From Enorma burkinafasonensis (GTDB lineage Bacteria; Actinomycetota; Coriobacteriia; Coriobacteriales; Coriobacteriaceae), in the NCBI RefSeq assembly GCF_902150035.1, contig NZ_LR597503.1:124001-188000 (forward strand): a stretch of 64,000 nucleotides of DNA, given 5' to 3'. Each line of letters starts with the position of its first letter. The stretch's first letter is position 1. Below, piece after piece: positions 1-8,232 of the stretch. Made by a program: the position numbers and the translations under genes. The notes below the pieces were generated by a model. The model did not search any database. It worked only from the letters and a program-made list of their open reading frames with translations, and had not been told where the DNA came from.

Positions 1-1
1 C

Positions 2-886
2 AACACGCTCTTCGTGGTCAAGCAGCAGCACGCGGTCATCATCGAGCGGCTCGGCAAGTTCAGCGGCATCGTGGGCGCGGGCATCCACGCCAAGATCCCC
101 GTGATCGACCGCAAGGCCGCCACCGTGAGCCTGCGCACGATGAAGAACGGCTTCGATATCGACGCGAAGACCGAGGACAACGTCACCATCGGCCTCGAGG
201 TCTCCGTGCAGTACCACGTCTCCTACGACATGGGTCGCGGCCCGGCCGACTCCGGCGTCTACAAGAGCTACTACATGCTCCAGCAGCCCGTGGCGCAGAT
301 GCGCGACTTCATCACCGACGCCCTGCGCTCGTCGATCCCGGTCTACACGCTCGACGAGGTCTTCGCCAAGAAGGACGACATCGCGCAGGACGTGAACGCC
401 ACGGTGTCCGAGCAGATGGCCGCCTACGGCTTCACGCTCGTGTCGACCCTCATCACCCGCATCGCGCTGCCTGCCGAGGTCGAGGACTCCATGAACCAGA
501 TCAACGCCGCCCAGCGCACCAAGGCCGCCGCGCAGGACCTGGCCGAGGCGGACCGCATCCGCCGCGTGACCGAGGCCCGTGCCGAGGCCGAGGCGATGGA
601 GAAGTCGGGCGAGGGCATCGCCAACCAGCGCAAGGCCATCGCCGTGGGCATCAAGGACTCGCTGGAGTCCATCCAGGAGACCGGCGTGTCCAACACCGAG
701 GCGAACCTGCTGTTCATGTACACGCAGTGGACCGAGATGATGACCGAGTTCGCGCGCACCGGCAAGAGCTCCACGGTCGTGCTGCCGGCGAGCTTCAAGG
801 AGAGCGCCTCGATGTTCGAGCAGATGCTCGCCGCGAGCGAGGCGGGCGAGCAGGGCAACGTCCCGCCGACCGCGCCGGGCAAATAG
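2..886 (+). CDS. SPFH/band-7 (stomatin/prohibitin-like) protein, 5' end missing
   Basis: The frame is open to the window edge, so the N-terminus, which should carry the membrane anchor, lies outside. The visible part begins with a typical band-7 stretch (QQHAVIIERLGKF), continues through an SPFH domain to about residue 160, and then an Ala/Glu-rich helical segment (about 165-215) like the coiled coil of stomatins and flotillins. Family members form membrane-associated oligomers that scaffold proteases or other membrane proteins. The GTG at position 14 is internal and is not a credible start. It converges on bioY, with only 11 bases between the stop codons. The family call is firm; the specific role is unknown. 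Confidence 0.85.
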   Translation, partial: NTLFVVKQQHAVIIERLGKFSGIVGAGIHAKIPVIDRKAATVSLRTMKNGFDIDAKTEDNVTIGLEVSVQYHVSYDMGRGPADSGVYKSYYMLQQPVAQMRDFITDALRSSIPVYTLDEVFAKKDDIAQDVNATVSEQMAAYGFTLVSTLITRIALPAEVEDSMNQINAAQRTKAAAQDLAEADRIRRVTEARAEAEAMEKSGEGIANQRKAIAVGIKDSLESIQETGVSNTEANLLFMYTQWTEMMTEFARTGKSSTVVLPASFKESASMFEQMLAASEAGEQGNVPPTAPGK

Positions 887-897
887 GGAAGCCCCCG

Positions 898-1434
898 TTA
901 GGATCTCGCGGGCCGGACGCTCACGGCCTTCCGCACGATGCGGCCCACCTGCACGCCGATCACGGCCTTGACGGCGTCGGCCACCACGAAGGGCGCCACC
1001 GCCGCGGCGAGCGCCTCGGTAAGGCCCATGCCGGAGATGGCCATGAGCTGGAGCGTCCCCGCCGCATAGGAGATTGCGATAAGGCACGCGATGGCGAGCG
1101 GCTCGCGGATGCCCAAGGGGATGCGCCCGCGGTCGAGCACGCCTGCCGCGGCGATTGTCCCGAGCAGGAAGCCCCACAGAAAGCCGCCGGTCGGTCCGGC
1201 GAGCGATGCGATGCCGCCGGAGAACCCGGAGAACACGGGCATGCCGATGCCGCCCAGAAGCAGGTAGACGGCGACCGTGACCACGGCGTCGCGCCCGCCG
1301 AGCGCGATGGGCAGCATGGCGAGGACGAGCGTCTGCAAGGTGAAGGGGATCGGTCCCAAGGGGATGCTGATCGAGGACGCCACGGCGAGCAGCGCAACGC
1401 TCAGGCCGCAGCGGGCGATGCGGACGGTTTCCAT
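898..1434 (-). CDS. bioY: BioY, biotin-specific S component of an ECF transporter
   Basis: This 178-residue protein has about five or six hydrophobic segments and the BioY pattern near the N-terminus (ISIPLGPIPFTLQTLV), followed by a glycine-rich region (GGIGMPVFSGFSGGIA) found in biotin S components. BioY binds biotin in the membrane and works with the shared EcfAA'T module, which is not in this window. The ATG is preceded by an AAAGGAGG ribosome site. It ends a minus-strand run with two small membrane-protein genes 12 and about 370 bases upstream. No biotin synthesis gene is nearby, which is consistent with uptake of biotin. Confidence 0.9.
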   Translation of the reverse strand: METVRIARCGLSVALLAVASSISIPLGPIPFTLQTLVLAMLPIALGGRDAVVTVAVYLLLGGIGMPVFSGFSGGIASLAGPTGGFLWGFLLGTIAAAGVLDRGRIPLGIREPLAIACLIAISYAAGTLQLMAISGMGLTEALAAAVAPFVVADAVKAVIGVQVGRIVRKAVSVRPARS

Positions 1435-1446
1435 GGTTGGCCTCCT

Positions 1447-1779
1447 TTAGAGCAACAAGCCGAAGACGAGCGGCAGGAGCACTGCGATGAGCATCATGAC
1501 GACGAAGAAGACGATGATGCTCCGCAGCTGCGATAGGATCGCCGATGCCTGTTGGGGTGCGGTTGACGCGGGCCTACGATGCCAGGCATGGCGCTGGTGA
1601 TGCTCCACCTCGCGACGGGCCTGCTCATGGCGTCTTTGCGCCTCGTGCGCCCGGAGCCGCTCGGCGCCGTCGGTCATATCGGGCGCCTCGAAGCCGGGCT
1701 CATCGGTCGGCATGATGGGATCCGGTGCGTTGAACGGATCGATATCGGGCGCGTAGCGAGGTGTCTGGCTCCAGGCCAT
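1447..1779 (-). CDS. small tail-anchored membrane protein, unknown function
   Basis: I do not recognise this 110-residue protein. Residues 1-80 are hydrophilic, Pro-rich at first and then Arg/His/Glu-rich. The last 25 residues form a single hydrophobic helix ending almost at the C-terminus, so it is probably tail-anchored. It lies 12 bases upstream of bioY on the same strand and downstream of another small membrane protein, so the three are likely co-transcribed. Confidence 0.65.
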   Translation of the reverse strand: MAWSQTPRYAPDIDPFNAPDPIMPTDEPGFEAPDMTDGAERLRAHEAQRRHEQARREVEHHQRHAWHRRPASTAPQQASAILSQLRSIIVFFVVMMLIAVLLPLVFGLLL

Positions 1780-1806
1780 GGGTCTCCAACCTTCCGAGAA
1801 CCGTCG

Positions 1807-1977
1807 CTAGAAGAGGCTGCCGTCCTCGTCCTCGGGCTTGGGCCCGCGGTCGACGTACATCTTGCTCGTGCGCTTCTCCAAGATGAAGGCAACGACCGCC
1901 GCGACGACGATGCCCCCGAAGAACAGGACGGCCAGGCCGCCGCGCGTGCCGAAGAGAAACGAAAAGACATCGCCCAT
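1807..1977 (-). CDS. 56-residue single-pass membrane protein, unknown function
   Basis: A short gene with a start preceded by a good ribosome site (GGGAGGGCTCACC before ATG). The product has one hydrophobic helix at about residues 14-34, followed by a charged tail ([19 protein letters not shown]). It is the first gene of the minus-strand group leading to bioY and is divergent from serS. The palindromic AAGTATATACTT at 2076-2087 can supply -10 elements in both directions. No family was recognised. Confidence 0.6.
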   Translation of the reverse strand: MGDVFSFLFGTRGGLAVLFFGGIVVAAVVAFILEKRTSKMYVDRGPKPEDEDGSLF

Positions 1978-2075
1978 GGTGAGCCCTCCCGGAGCTTGCG
2001 AGTCGAGGTCGTGCAAGTAGAAGTCATGCCCGTGCGGGGCACGGGCGCGTCCAGCGTTCCCGCGGGGCGCCCAAT

Positions 2076-2087
2076 AAGTATATACTT
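2076..2087. promoter_or_regulatory. divergent promoter core (AAGTATATACTT)
   Basis: A perfect 12-base palindrome contains TATACT on both strands and lies between the minus-strand 56-residue gene and serS. It is the only AT-rich patch in this intergenic stretch. It plausibly supplies overlapping -10 boxes for both directions; no strong -35 is obvious on either side. Confidence 0.4.
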
Positions 2088-2136
2088 GCCAAAGCACACA
2101 TGCCCCAAAGACGACGAGCTGGAAACCGGAGGAATC

Positions 2137-3420
2137 ATGCTCGACATCAAATTCGTCCGCGAGAACCCCGATGCGGTGGACGCCGCCATGGCGAATCGCC
2201 AGACCTCCTGGGACCGCGAGCGCTTCTTCGCGATCGACGGGGAGCGTCGCGCCGTCATCACCGAGGTCGAGGAGCTGCAGGCCACGCGCAACGCCGCGTC
2301 CAAGAACATCGGCGCCCTCATGCGCGAGGGCAAGCGCGACGAGGCCGAGGCTGCCAAGGAGTCCGTGCGCGAGGTCAACGAGAAGATCGATGCCCTGGCC
2401 GAGCGCCGCAGCGCCCTGGAGGCCGAGCTCAATGAGTTCATGGCGCACCTTCCCAACATCCCGTGCGATGCCACGCCCGTGGGCAAGGACGAGAACGAGA
2501 ACCCGGAGCGCCGCCGCTGGGGCGTCCCGCGTGATTTCGCCGCCGAGGGCTTCGAGGCCAAGGCGCATTGGGACCTGGGTACCGATCTGGGGATCCTCGA
2601 CTTCGACCGCGGTTCCAAGCTCTCCGGTGCGCGCTTCACCGTGCTCGCCGGCGCCGGCGCCGCGCTCGACCGCGCGCTGCAGAACTTCTTCCTGAACACG
2701 CACATCGCCCGCGGCTTCAAGGAGTTCATCCCGCCGGTCATCGTGAACCGCGAGATCATGTACGGCACGGGTCAGCTGCCCAAGTTCGAGGACGACGCCT
2801 ACCACACCGGCGACGACCAGTTCCTCATCCCCACGGCCGAGGTCGCGCTCACGAACCTCCACGCCGGCGAGGTGCTCGACGTCGCCGAGCTGCCGCTGCG
2901 CTACACCGCCGGCACCCCGTGCTTCCGCGAGGAGGCGGGCTCGGCGGGCCGCGACACGCGCGGCATCATCCGCCAGCACCAGTTCACCAAGGTCGAGATG
3001 GTCAAGTTCGCCACGCCCGAGCAGTCCGACGACGAGCTCGAGAGCATGGTCGCCGAGGCCGAGTACCTGCTCCAGCAGCTGGGGCTGCCGTACCGCGTGA
3101 TCAGCCTGTGCACGGGCGACCTCGGGTTCTCGGCGCGCCAGACCTACGACATCGAGGTGTGGCTGCCGAGCTACAACGCCTACAAGGAGATCTCGTCGTG
3201 CTCCAACTGCGGCGACTTCCAGGCGCGCCGCGCGAACATCAAGTACCGCGACCCCGAGCACTTCAAGGGCGTGCGCCTCGTGCACACGCTGAACGGCTCG
3301 GGCCTGCCCACCGGCCGCACCATGGCCGCCATCATGGAGAACTACCAGAACGCCGACGGCTCGATTACCGTGCCCGAGGTGCTGCGCCCCTACATGGGCG
3401 GCATGGAGCGCATCGGATAG
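2137..3420 (+). CDS. serS: seryl-tRNA synthetase
   Basis: A class II synthetase that charges tRNA-Ser with serine, 427 residues as usual for bacteria. It starts [10 protein letters not shown] like other SerRS, has the long N-terminal coiled-coil arm (about 30-105), motif 2 ([21 protein letters not shown]) and motif 3 ([18 protein letters not shown]). The start has GGAGGA at 2128-2133. The in-frame sequence upstream is GC-rich read-through without a ribosome site. SerRS also charges tRNA-Sec, so it supplies the first step of the selenocysteine pathway encoded further along. A terminator follows at 3449-3490. Confidence 0.97.
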   Translation: MLDIKFVRENPDAVDAAMANRQTSWDRERFFAIDGERRAVITEVEELQATRNAASKNIGALMREGKRDEAEAAKESVREVNEKIDALAERRSALEAELNEFMAHLPNIPCDATPVGKDENENPERRRWGVPRDFAAEGFEAKAHWDLGTDLGILDFDRGSKLSGARFTVLAGAGAALDRALQNFFLNTHIARGFKEFIPPVIVNREIMYGTGQLPKFEDDAYHTGDDQFLIPTAEVALTNLHAGEVLDVAELPLRYTAGTPCFREEAGSAGRDTRGIIRQHQFTKVEMVKFATPEQSDDELESMVAEAEYLLQQLGLPYRVISLCTGDLGFSARQTYDIEVWLPSYNAYKEISSCSNCGDFQARRANIKYRDPEHFKGVRLVHTLNGSGLPTGRTMAAIMENYQNADGSITVPEVLRPYMGGMERIG

Positions 3421-3448
3421 CACCCCCGCGCATCCCCGGCGAACGCAG

Positions 3449-3490
3449 CGGGCCCGTCCTCGGTCGCATCGAGGACGGGCCCGTTCTCGT
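3449..3490. terminator. bidirectional intrinsic terminator between serS and the M19 gene
   Basis: A perfect 14-bp stem (3449-3462 with 3470-3483) and 7-base loop is followed by TTCTCGTTT. It lies between two converging genes, so it may serve both. Confidence 0.8.
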
Positions 3491-3547
3491 TTCCCTAGGT
3501 TGCGTGCACGCCCGGCGCCGCACCGTCGCACGCCGTCGCCCTGCGCC

Positions 3548-4561
3548 CTAGCGCGCGCTCTCGCGCCCCCAGCGCTCGAAGAAGTCGCAGGCGTTGCGGT
3601 AGCAGATCTTGGCCGTGAGCTCCTTGCCGAAGCGCCCCTCGAGGAGCTTCTGGAACGAGGGCATGGCGGCGGCGTCGGCGATGAAGGCCGGGGTGTCGCA
3701 GCCGTCGAAGTCGCTGCCGAGCGCGAGCACGTCCTCGCCGCCGAGCTCGAGCATATGGTCGATATGCCGGGAGAGGTCGTCGAACGTGGGGTTGCCGCCG
3801 TAGCGGAGGAAGTCGTCGCAGTAGTTGAGGCCCACGATGCCGCCGCGGTCGCGGATCTCGGCGAACTGGGCATCGGTGAGGTTGCGCGGGTGCCCGCAGA
3901 CGGCGCGGCTGTTGGAGTGGCTCGCGACGAAGGGACGTTCGGTCGCTCGGACGACGGTATCGAAGCATACGTCGTTGAGGTGCGAGACGTCGAGCACCAT
4001 GCCCGCGCGCTCCATCCGCCGCATGACCTCGAGGCCCACCGGCGTCACGTCGGCGCCCTCGACGTCGTGGCCGCTCGCGAGGGGGCCCTCGGCGTTCCAG
4101 CTGAGCGAGGCCATGAGCACGCCGGTGCCGGCGAGCTCGTCGACAAGGGCGGGATCGTGGGCGAAGAGGCGCGCGTTCTCGATCGTGCGGATGCAGGCGA
4201 CCCCGCCGCGCTCGATGGCGGGCCGGATCTCGCTCCCGGAGCGAACCTCTGCGACCTGCGGCAGCTTCGCGAGCTCGCCGGCGAGGAAGTCCTGGACGAA
4301 CCGGTAGAAGCGCAGCGCCTGCTCGGGAGATAGCTCATCGGGGATGTAGCAGGCGAAGCACTGGGCCCACGGCGTGTCGCCGATGCCCGCAAGCGAGATG
4401 TGCCCATGGTTGCGCGCGAGCTCGCGCATGGTCTCGGGGCTCTCGGCATCGCCGGGGAAGTAGAAGTCATCCCCGGTGGCGATCTTGAACTCGGCGGGGA
4501 GCCGCTGCCAGACGAGGCGGTCGATGGTGTCGCAGTGGAGGTCGACGACAGGGTAGGGCAT
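3548..4561 (-). CDS. membrane dipeptidase, peptidase family M19
   Basis: A 337-residue zinc dipeptidase of the renal-dipeptidase type, which hydrolyses dipeptides, including D-amino-acid-containing ones in some members. The HxD metal motif is at residues 9-11 (VDLHCDTIDR), and the SHSNSRAVCGHPRNL segment carries the conserved histidines and arginine. No signal peptide is seen, so it is probably cytoplasmic. The ATG at 4561 was chosen because GAAGGAGC lies just upstream and the family motif begins there. Longer in-frame starts cross the intergenic region with the LexA-like box. It may release glycine from dipeptides, but this is only inferred. Confidence 0.92.
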   Translation of the reverse strand: MPYPVVDLHCDTIDRLVWQRLPAEFKIATGDDFYFPGDAESPETMRELARNHGHISLAGIGDTPWAQCFACYIPDELSPEQALRFYRFVQDFLAGELAKLPQVAEVRSGSEIRPAIERGGVACIRTIENARLFAHDPALVDELAGTGVLMASLSWNAEGPLASGHDVEGADVTPVGLEVMRRMERAGMVLDVSHLNDVCFDTVVRATERPFVASHSNSRAVCGHPRNLTDAQFAEIRDRGGIVGLNYCDDFLRYGGNPTFDDLSRHIDHMLELGGEDVLALGSDFDGCDTPAFIADAAAMPSFQKLLEGRFGKELTAKICYRNACDFFERWGRESAR

Positions 4562-4653
4562 GGCGGCTCCTTCGGCTCGAAGTTGGTCTCGGGGCCAGCA
4601 TAGCACCATAGCACTCCGTGCGGACACGCCTGGATTCCTGAACAAAAGATACA

Positions 4654-4667
4654 CGAACATATGTTCT
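4654..4667. promoter_or_regulatory. LexA-type SOS box (CGAACATATGTTCT)
   Basis: The core GAACATATGTTC (4655-4666) is a perfect palindrome fitting the Gram-positive/actinobacterial LexA consensus CGAAC-N4-GTTCG. A TACACT -10-like hexamer lies 9-10 bases downstream (about 4677-4682), so a bound repressor would cover the promoter of the gene at 4717. It could also affect the divergent M19 gene. Confidence 0.65.
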
Positions 4668-4716
4668 GAATCTGGCGTACACTAGAGCTACGAGAACGCG
4701 GGAAAGGGGTGGTCGC

Positions 4717-5070
4717 ATGGAGACGGCGTGCAGGTCGGATCAGGTTCTGTTCCATCGGAGTGAAGGCGGCGAGGGGCTGCTCATAGGCTGCTTCCCGACT
4801 GCGGCGGGCGGTCTTGCCATCTGCGAGGTGAGCGCGGGGGCGCTGACGGCCTGGTGCTTCGGGGCCTCGCCCCGCGTGACCCAGATCGAGCTGGGCGCGC
4901 GTCCGGCGGCGGCGCTCGTCGACTACTACCACGTCGAGACGGTCGAGCAGCTCTGCCGGGTGATCGCCCTGGTGTTCGGCGGCGCGGAGGGCATGGCGGG
5001 GATCGAGCGTCTGCTGGAGCGGCTCGAGCTGTCGTATACCGTGGTCGAGTGCCCGGTTTTCGAGGGGTGA
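4717..5070 (+). CDS. small protein of unknown function, probably SOS-regulated
   Basis: A 117-residue soluble protein whose family I do not recognise. It contains three cysteines in the first half and a C-terminal region (about 65-110) that looks alpha-helical with hydrophobic spacing, and has no signal peptide or membrane segment. The ATG has AAAGGGG about 8 bases upstream. Its distinguishing feature is the LexA-type box about 50 bases upstream, which suggests DNA-damage induction. It is monocistronic and followed by tRNA-Arg with its own promoter. Candidate roles such as damage tolerance or division control are speculation. Confidence 0.7.
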   Translation: METACRSDQVLFHRSEGGEGLLIGCFPTAAGGLAICEVSAGALTAWCFGASPRVTQIELGARPAAALVDYYHVETVEQLCRVIALVFGGAEGMAGIERLLERLELSYTVVECPVFEG

Positions 5071-5114
5071 TGAGCGCGGGAGGCATGGCGGCCGAATTTT
5101 TTGAAAAAAGTTGC

Positions 5115-5146
5115 TTGACGAACCCTAGGGGCAGTGCCATTATAGT
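5115..5146 (+). promoter_or_regulatory. promoter of tRNA-Arg
   Basis: TTGACG at 5115-5120 is followed 18 bases later by ATTATA/TATAGT (5139-5146), placing the transcript start a few bases before the mature tRNA end at 5156. Confidence 0.6.
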
Positions 5147-5155
5147 TCGTGCGTT

Positions 5156-5232
5156 GCGGCGTTACCTCAGCTGGATAGAGGGTCTGACTACGAATCAGAA
5201 CGTCATAGGTTCGAATCCTATACGCCGCACCA
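5156..5232 (+). tRNA. tRNA-Arg (anticodon ACG)
   Basis: A full cloverleaf: 7-bp acceptor stem (GCGGCGT with ACGCCGC), anticodon stem TCTGA/TCAGA around loop CTACGAA with anticodon ACG, T-arm GGTTCGAATCC, and an encoded CCA end. The A34 would be modified to inosine by TadA. Confidence 0.96.
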
Positions 5233-5244
5233 GCCGATGGTTAG

Positions 5245-5270
5245 AGGGCACCCGAAAGGGTGCCCTTTTC
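5245..5270 (+). terminator. terminator of tRNA-Arg
   Basis: A 9-bp stem (AGGGCACCC / GGGTGCCCT) with a GAAA tetraloop is followed by TTTTCGTTTT. Confidence 0.9.
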
Positions 5271-5438
5271 GTTTTCACAGCCCCGTGCGCAACGGCGTGC
5301 GCCCACAGACGCGCGGTCCGTGCCGGCGCGGAACCCCCTTTGGCGGCGGATCGCGCACCGACTCCCCTGGATATGCATTCAAGCTGGTCGTTCATGCAGA
5401 ATTGTCGGCTAGCGGTGGGTAGGCGACGGCGAATGGCA

Positions 5439-5467
5439 TTGTTTACTAATCGCGATTATTCTAAAAT
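5439..5467 (+). promoter_or_regulatory. promoter of the glycine reductase operon
   Basis: TTGTTT (5439-5444), a 17-base spacer and TAAAAT (5462-5467) lie in a locally AT-rich patch about 80 bases before grdE. I saw no glycine riboswitch-like structure in the 280 bases between the tRNA-Arg terminator and grdE. Confidence 0.6.
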
Positions 5468-5548
5468 TTCCGGTATGAAGGCGTAGTGTGTCGATACGCC
5501 CCGAAGGAAAGTTGGAAGTCGAGGATTCGCAAGAAAGGAGTGCCTATC

Positions 5549-6877
5549 GTGAAACTGGAGATTGGGAACATCCACGTCGAGGACGTTCGGTTCGGCGATG
5601 CCGACTCGTTTGAGAACGGCGTGCTCACCATCGACAAGGATGCCGCCATCGCATACCTCAAGGAGTGCGACGAGCATCTGACCGACGTGGACCTCGTCAT
5701 CGCCCATCCCGGCGATGACACGCGCATCGTGCCCGTGGTCGAGACCATCGAGCCGCGCGTGCGCATGGACGGCCGCTGCCTGTTCCCCGGCGTCACCGAC
5801 GACGTGGTGCCGGCGGGCGACGGCGAGCTCAAGGCCCTCAAGGGCTGCTGTGTGACCGTGGTGGCCAAGGAGTACGGCTCGTTCGGTGACGGCGTCATCG
5901 ACATGGGCGGGGAGGGCGCCAAGCACACCTACTGGTCGAAGCTCATCAACATCTGCCTCGTTGCCGACACCGACGAGGAGTTCGAGCGCCATGAGCAGCA
6001 GAAGTGCAACCACGCCCTGCGCTGGGGTGGCCACCGCCTCGCGGAGTACCTGGGCCGTATCGCCCGCGACGTCGAGGTCGACGAGACCGAGACCTACGTG
6101 GTCGATCCGGTGCTCAAGCGCGACCCGGCCCGCAAGGACCTGCCGAACGTGGCGCTCGTCCTGCAGCCGCAGTCGCAGATGGAGGCCCTGGGCTACAACG
6201 ACCTGTGGTACGGCTGGGACATGAACAAGTACCTGCCGACCTTCGTGAGCCCGACCGAGATCCTGGACGGCGCCCTCATCTCGGGCTCGTTCATGCCCTC
6301 GTCCTCCAAGTGGTCCACCTACGAGATGCAGAACTTCCCCACCATCAAGGAGCTCTTCGCCGAGGACGGGAAGTCCATCAACTTCGTGGGCGTGATCCTC
6401 TCCATGCTGAACGTCGCGCTCGACCAGAAGGAGCGCGCGGCCGTCATGGTGCGCAACATGGCCTTGAACCTCGGTATCGACTACGCGCTCGTGACCGAGG
6501 AGGGCTACGGCAACCCCGATACCGACTACGTGCGCTGCCAGGTGATCCTCGAGGACGCCGGCATCCCCGTCGTGGGCATCTCGAACGAGTGCACCGGCCG
6601 TGACGGCCGCTCGCAGCCGCTCGTGACCCTCGACGAGAAGATGACCGCGCTCGTCTCGACGGGCAACGTCTCCGAGCTGTCCGAGCTCCCCGCGTGCGCG
6701 ACGGTGATCGGCAGCCTGGAGGCCATGAACCGCGACGGCATGTCCGGTTCGTGGGGTTATGATGAGGTGCTCGGCAAGTCCGCTCGCGACGACGGCTCCA
6801 TCATCATGGAAGGCAACAATTGGTTCTGCGGGGACCATATCTCCGGTTTCTCCGTCAAGACCATGGTCGAAGTCTAG
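5549..6877 (+). CDS. grdE: glycine/sarcosine/betaine reductase component B, GrdE-type subunit
   Basis: The 442-residue product belongs to the GrdE/GrdG/GrdI family, which pairs with selenoprotein B and in characterised enzymes is cleaved to form a pyruvoyl cofactor that binds the substrate amine. It starts with GTG (KLEIGNIHVEDVRFG, the family N-terminus), with AAAGGAG at 5534-5540; the longer in-frame ATG at 5486 lacks a ribosome site. It is followed directly by grdB. Oddly, there is no cysteine between residues 153 and 330, and the expected cleavage region reads SGSFMPSSSK (about 245-254). This matters because the known proproteins make pyruvoyl from a mid-protein cysteine. The substrate is probably glycine from context, but this is not proven. 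Confidence 0.88.
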   Translation: MKLEIGNIHVEDVRFGDADSFENGVLTIDKDAAIAYLKECDEHLTDVDLVIAHPGDDTRIVPVVETIEPRVRMDGRCLFPGVTDDVVPAGDGELKALKGCCVTVVAKEYGSFGDGVIDMGGEGAKHTYWSKLINICLVADTDEEFERHEQQKCNHALRWGGHRLAEYLGRIARDVEVDETETYVVDPVLKRDPARKDLPNVALVLQPQSQMEALGYNDLWYGWDMNKYLPTFVSPTEILDGALISGSFMPSSSKWSTYEMQNFPTIKELFAEDGKSINFVGVILSMLNVALDQKERAAVMVRNMALNLGIDYALVTEEGYGNPDTDYVRCQVILEDAGIPVVGISNECTGRDGRSQPLVTLDEKMTALVSTGNVSELSELPACATVIGSLEAMNRDGMSGSWGYDEVLGKSARDDGSIIMEGNNWFCGDHISGFSVKTMVEV

Positions 6878-6891
6878 GGAGGTGCGCATAG

Positions 6892-8211
6892 GTGAAGAAG
6901 GTAATCTGCTACCTCAACCAGTTCTTCGGTGGTGTCGGTGGCGAGGATAAGGCCGATATCGAGCCCTACATCGTCGAAGGTGTCGTGGGCCCGACCATGG
7001 CCATCAACGGCGCCCTCAAGGACGCCGAGGTCACCCACACGATCGTGTGCGGCGACAACTTCATGGGCTCCAACACCGAGGAGGCCGTCTCGCGCATCAT
7101 GGAGATGCTCGAGGGCAAGGAGTTCGACTTCTTCGTCGCCGGCCCGGCGTTCCGCGCCGGCCGCTACGGCGTGGCCTGCGGCACGATCTGCAAGGCCGTC
7201 CAGGAGAAGCTCGGCGTCCCCGCGGTCACCTCGATGAACGAGGAGAACCCCGGCGTCGAGATGTTCAAGGGCGACGTCGTGATCTTCAAGGGCGGCGACG
7301 GCGCCGCGAAGATGCGCAAGGACGTGCCCAAGATGATCGGCTACGTCAACAAGGTGCTCGCTGGCGAGCAGACGCTCGGCGCCGACGCCGAGGGCTACTT
7401 CGCGCGCGGCATCCGCCACGAGATCTACCTCGAGGACAAGCGCGAGAACACGGCCGCCTACCGCGGCGTGCAGATGCTGCTCAAGAAGATCCGCGGCGAG
7501 GAGTACCAGACCGAGCTCGTGATCCCCAAGAAGGAGACCGTGCCGGTCGCCGACGCCATCAAGGACCTCGGCAGCTCCGTCATCGCGCTCGTGACCACCG
7601 GCGGTATCGTGCCCATCGCGAACCCCGACCGTATCCAGTCCGCGTCCGCGACGCGCTGGGGCCGTTACGACATCTCCGATATGGACCGCCTCGATGCGGG
7701 CAAGTTCAAGACGATCCACGCCGGCTTCGACCCGGCGGCGGCCAACGCCGACCCCAACGTGATCGTCCCGGTCGACGCCATGCGCGCCTACGAGCGTGAG
7801 GGCAAGATCGGCCGCCTGCATCCGTACTTCTACTCCACCGTGGGTACCGGTACCACCGAGGCCGAGGCCTCGCGCATGGCCATCGAGATGATCCCGTACC
7901 TCAAGGAGGACGGTGTGAACGGCGTTATCGTCGGCAGCACTTGAGGCACCTGCACTCGTTGCGGTGCAACGATGGTCAAGGAGTTCGAGAAGGCCGGGTT
8001 CCCCGTGGTGCACATGTGCAACCTGGTCCCGGTTTCCACGACGGTCGGCGCGAACAGGATCGTGCCCACCATCTCGATCCCCTATCCTCTGGGAGACCCC
8101 AACACGTCGCCCGAGGAGCAGTGGAAGCTGCGCTATCATCGCGTTGGCGTCGCGCTCGACGCGCTCGCCACGCCGGTGACCGAGCAGACGGTCTTCAAGG
8201 TCAAGTACTAA
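6892..8211 (+). CDS. grdB: glycine reductase selenoprotein B (GrdB), selenocysteine at codon 351
   Basis: Component B activates the amine substrate and passes its carboxymethyl group to the selenium of GrdA. The 439-residue reading frame crosses an in-frame TGA at 7942-7944 in the family context UGTCTRCG (U-x-x-C-x-x-C), and continues with clearly conserved sequence (VPTISIPYPLGDP) to TAA at 8211. It starts with GTG, and GGGAGGTG overlaps the grdE stop. The N-terminus (YLNQFFGGVGGEDKAD) is canonical GrdB. A hairpin just after the TGA could act as SECIS. Without Sec insertion the product would end at 350 residues. Confidence 0.96.
7942..7970 (+). promoter_or_regulatory. UGA(Sec) codon and SECIS-like hairpin in grdB
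   Basis: The TGA is followed by a stem TGCAC (7951-7955) / GTGCA (7964-7968) with an 8-base loop. It lies within the distance at which bacterial SelB recognises its hairpin. Pairing is by inspection only. Confidence 0.6.
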
Positions 8212-8232
8212 AGCAGGGAGGTACGCTCGTCC

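Noticed and set aside
1579-2136. N-terminal extension of serS
   Set aside because: The extension has no SerRS homology and runs through two minus-strand genes; the standard start has a strong ribosome site.
2088-2136. T-box leader for serS
   Set aside because: Only about 50 bases lie between the promoter core and the start, too short for a T-box.
5271-5438. Glycine riboswitch before the grd operon
   Set aside because: I could not find the paired conserved core elements by eye in this stretch; a covariance-model search would be needed to exclude it formally.
7942-7944. In-frame stop in grdB (also 9736 in grdA and 13047 in selD) as a sign of pseudogenes or split genes
   Set aside because: Each TGA lies at the known selenocysteine position of its family, conserved sequence continues beyond it, and the window encodes the full Sec insertion machinery.
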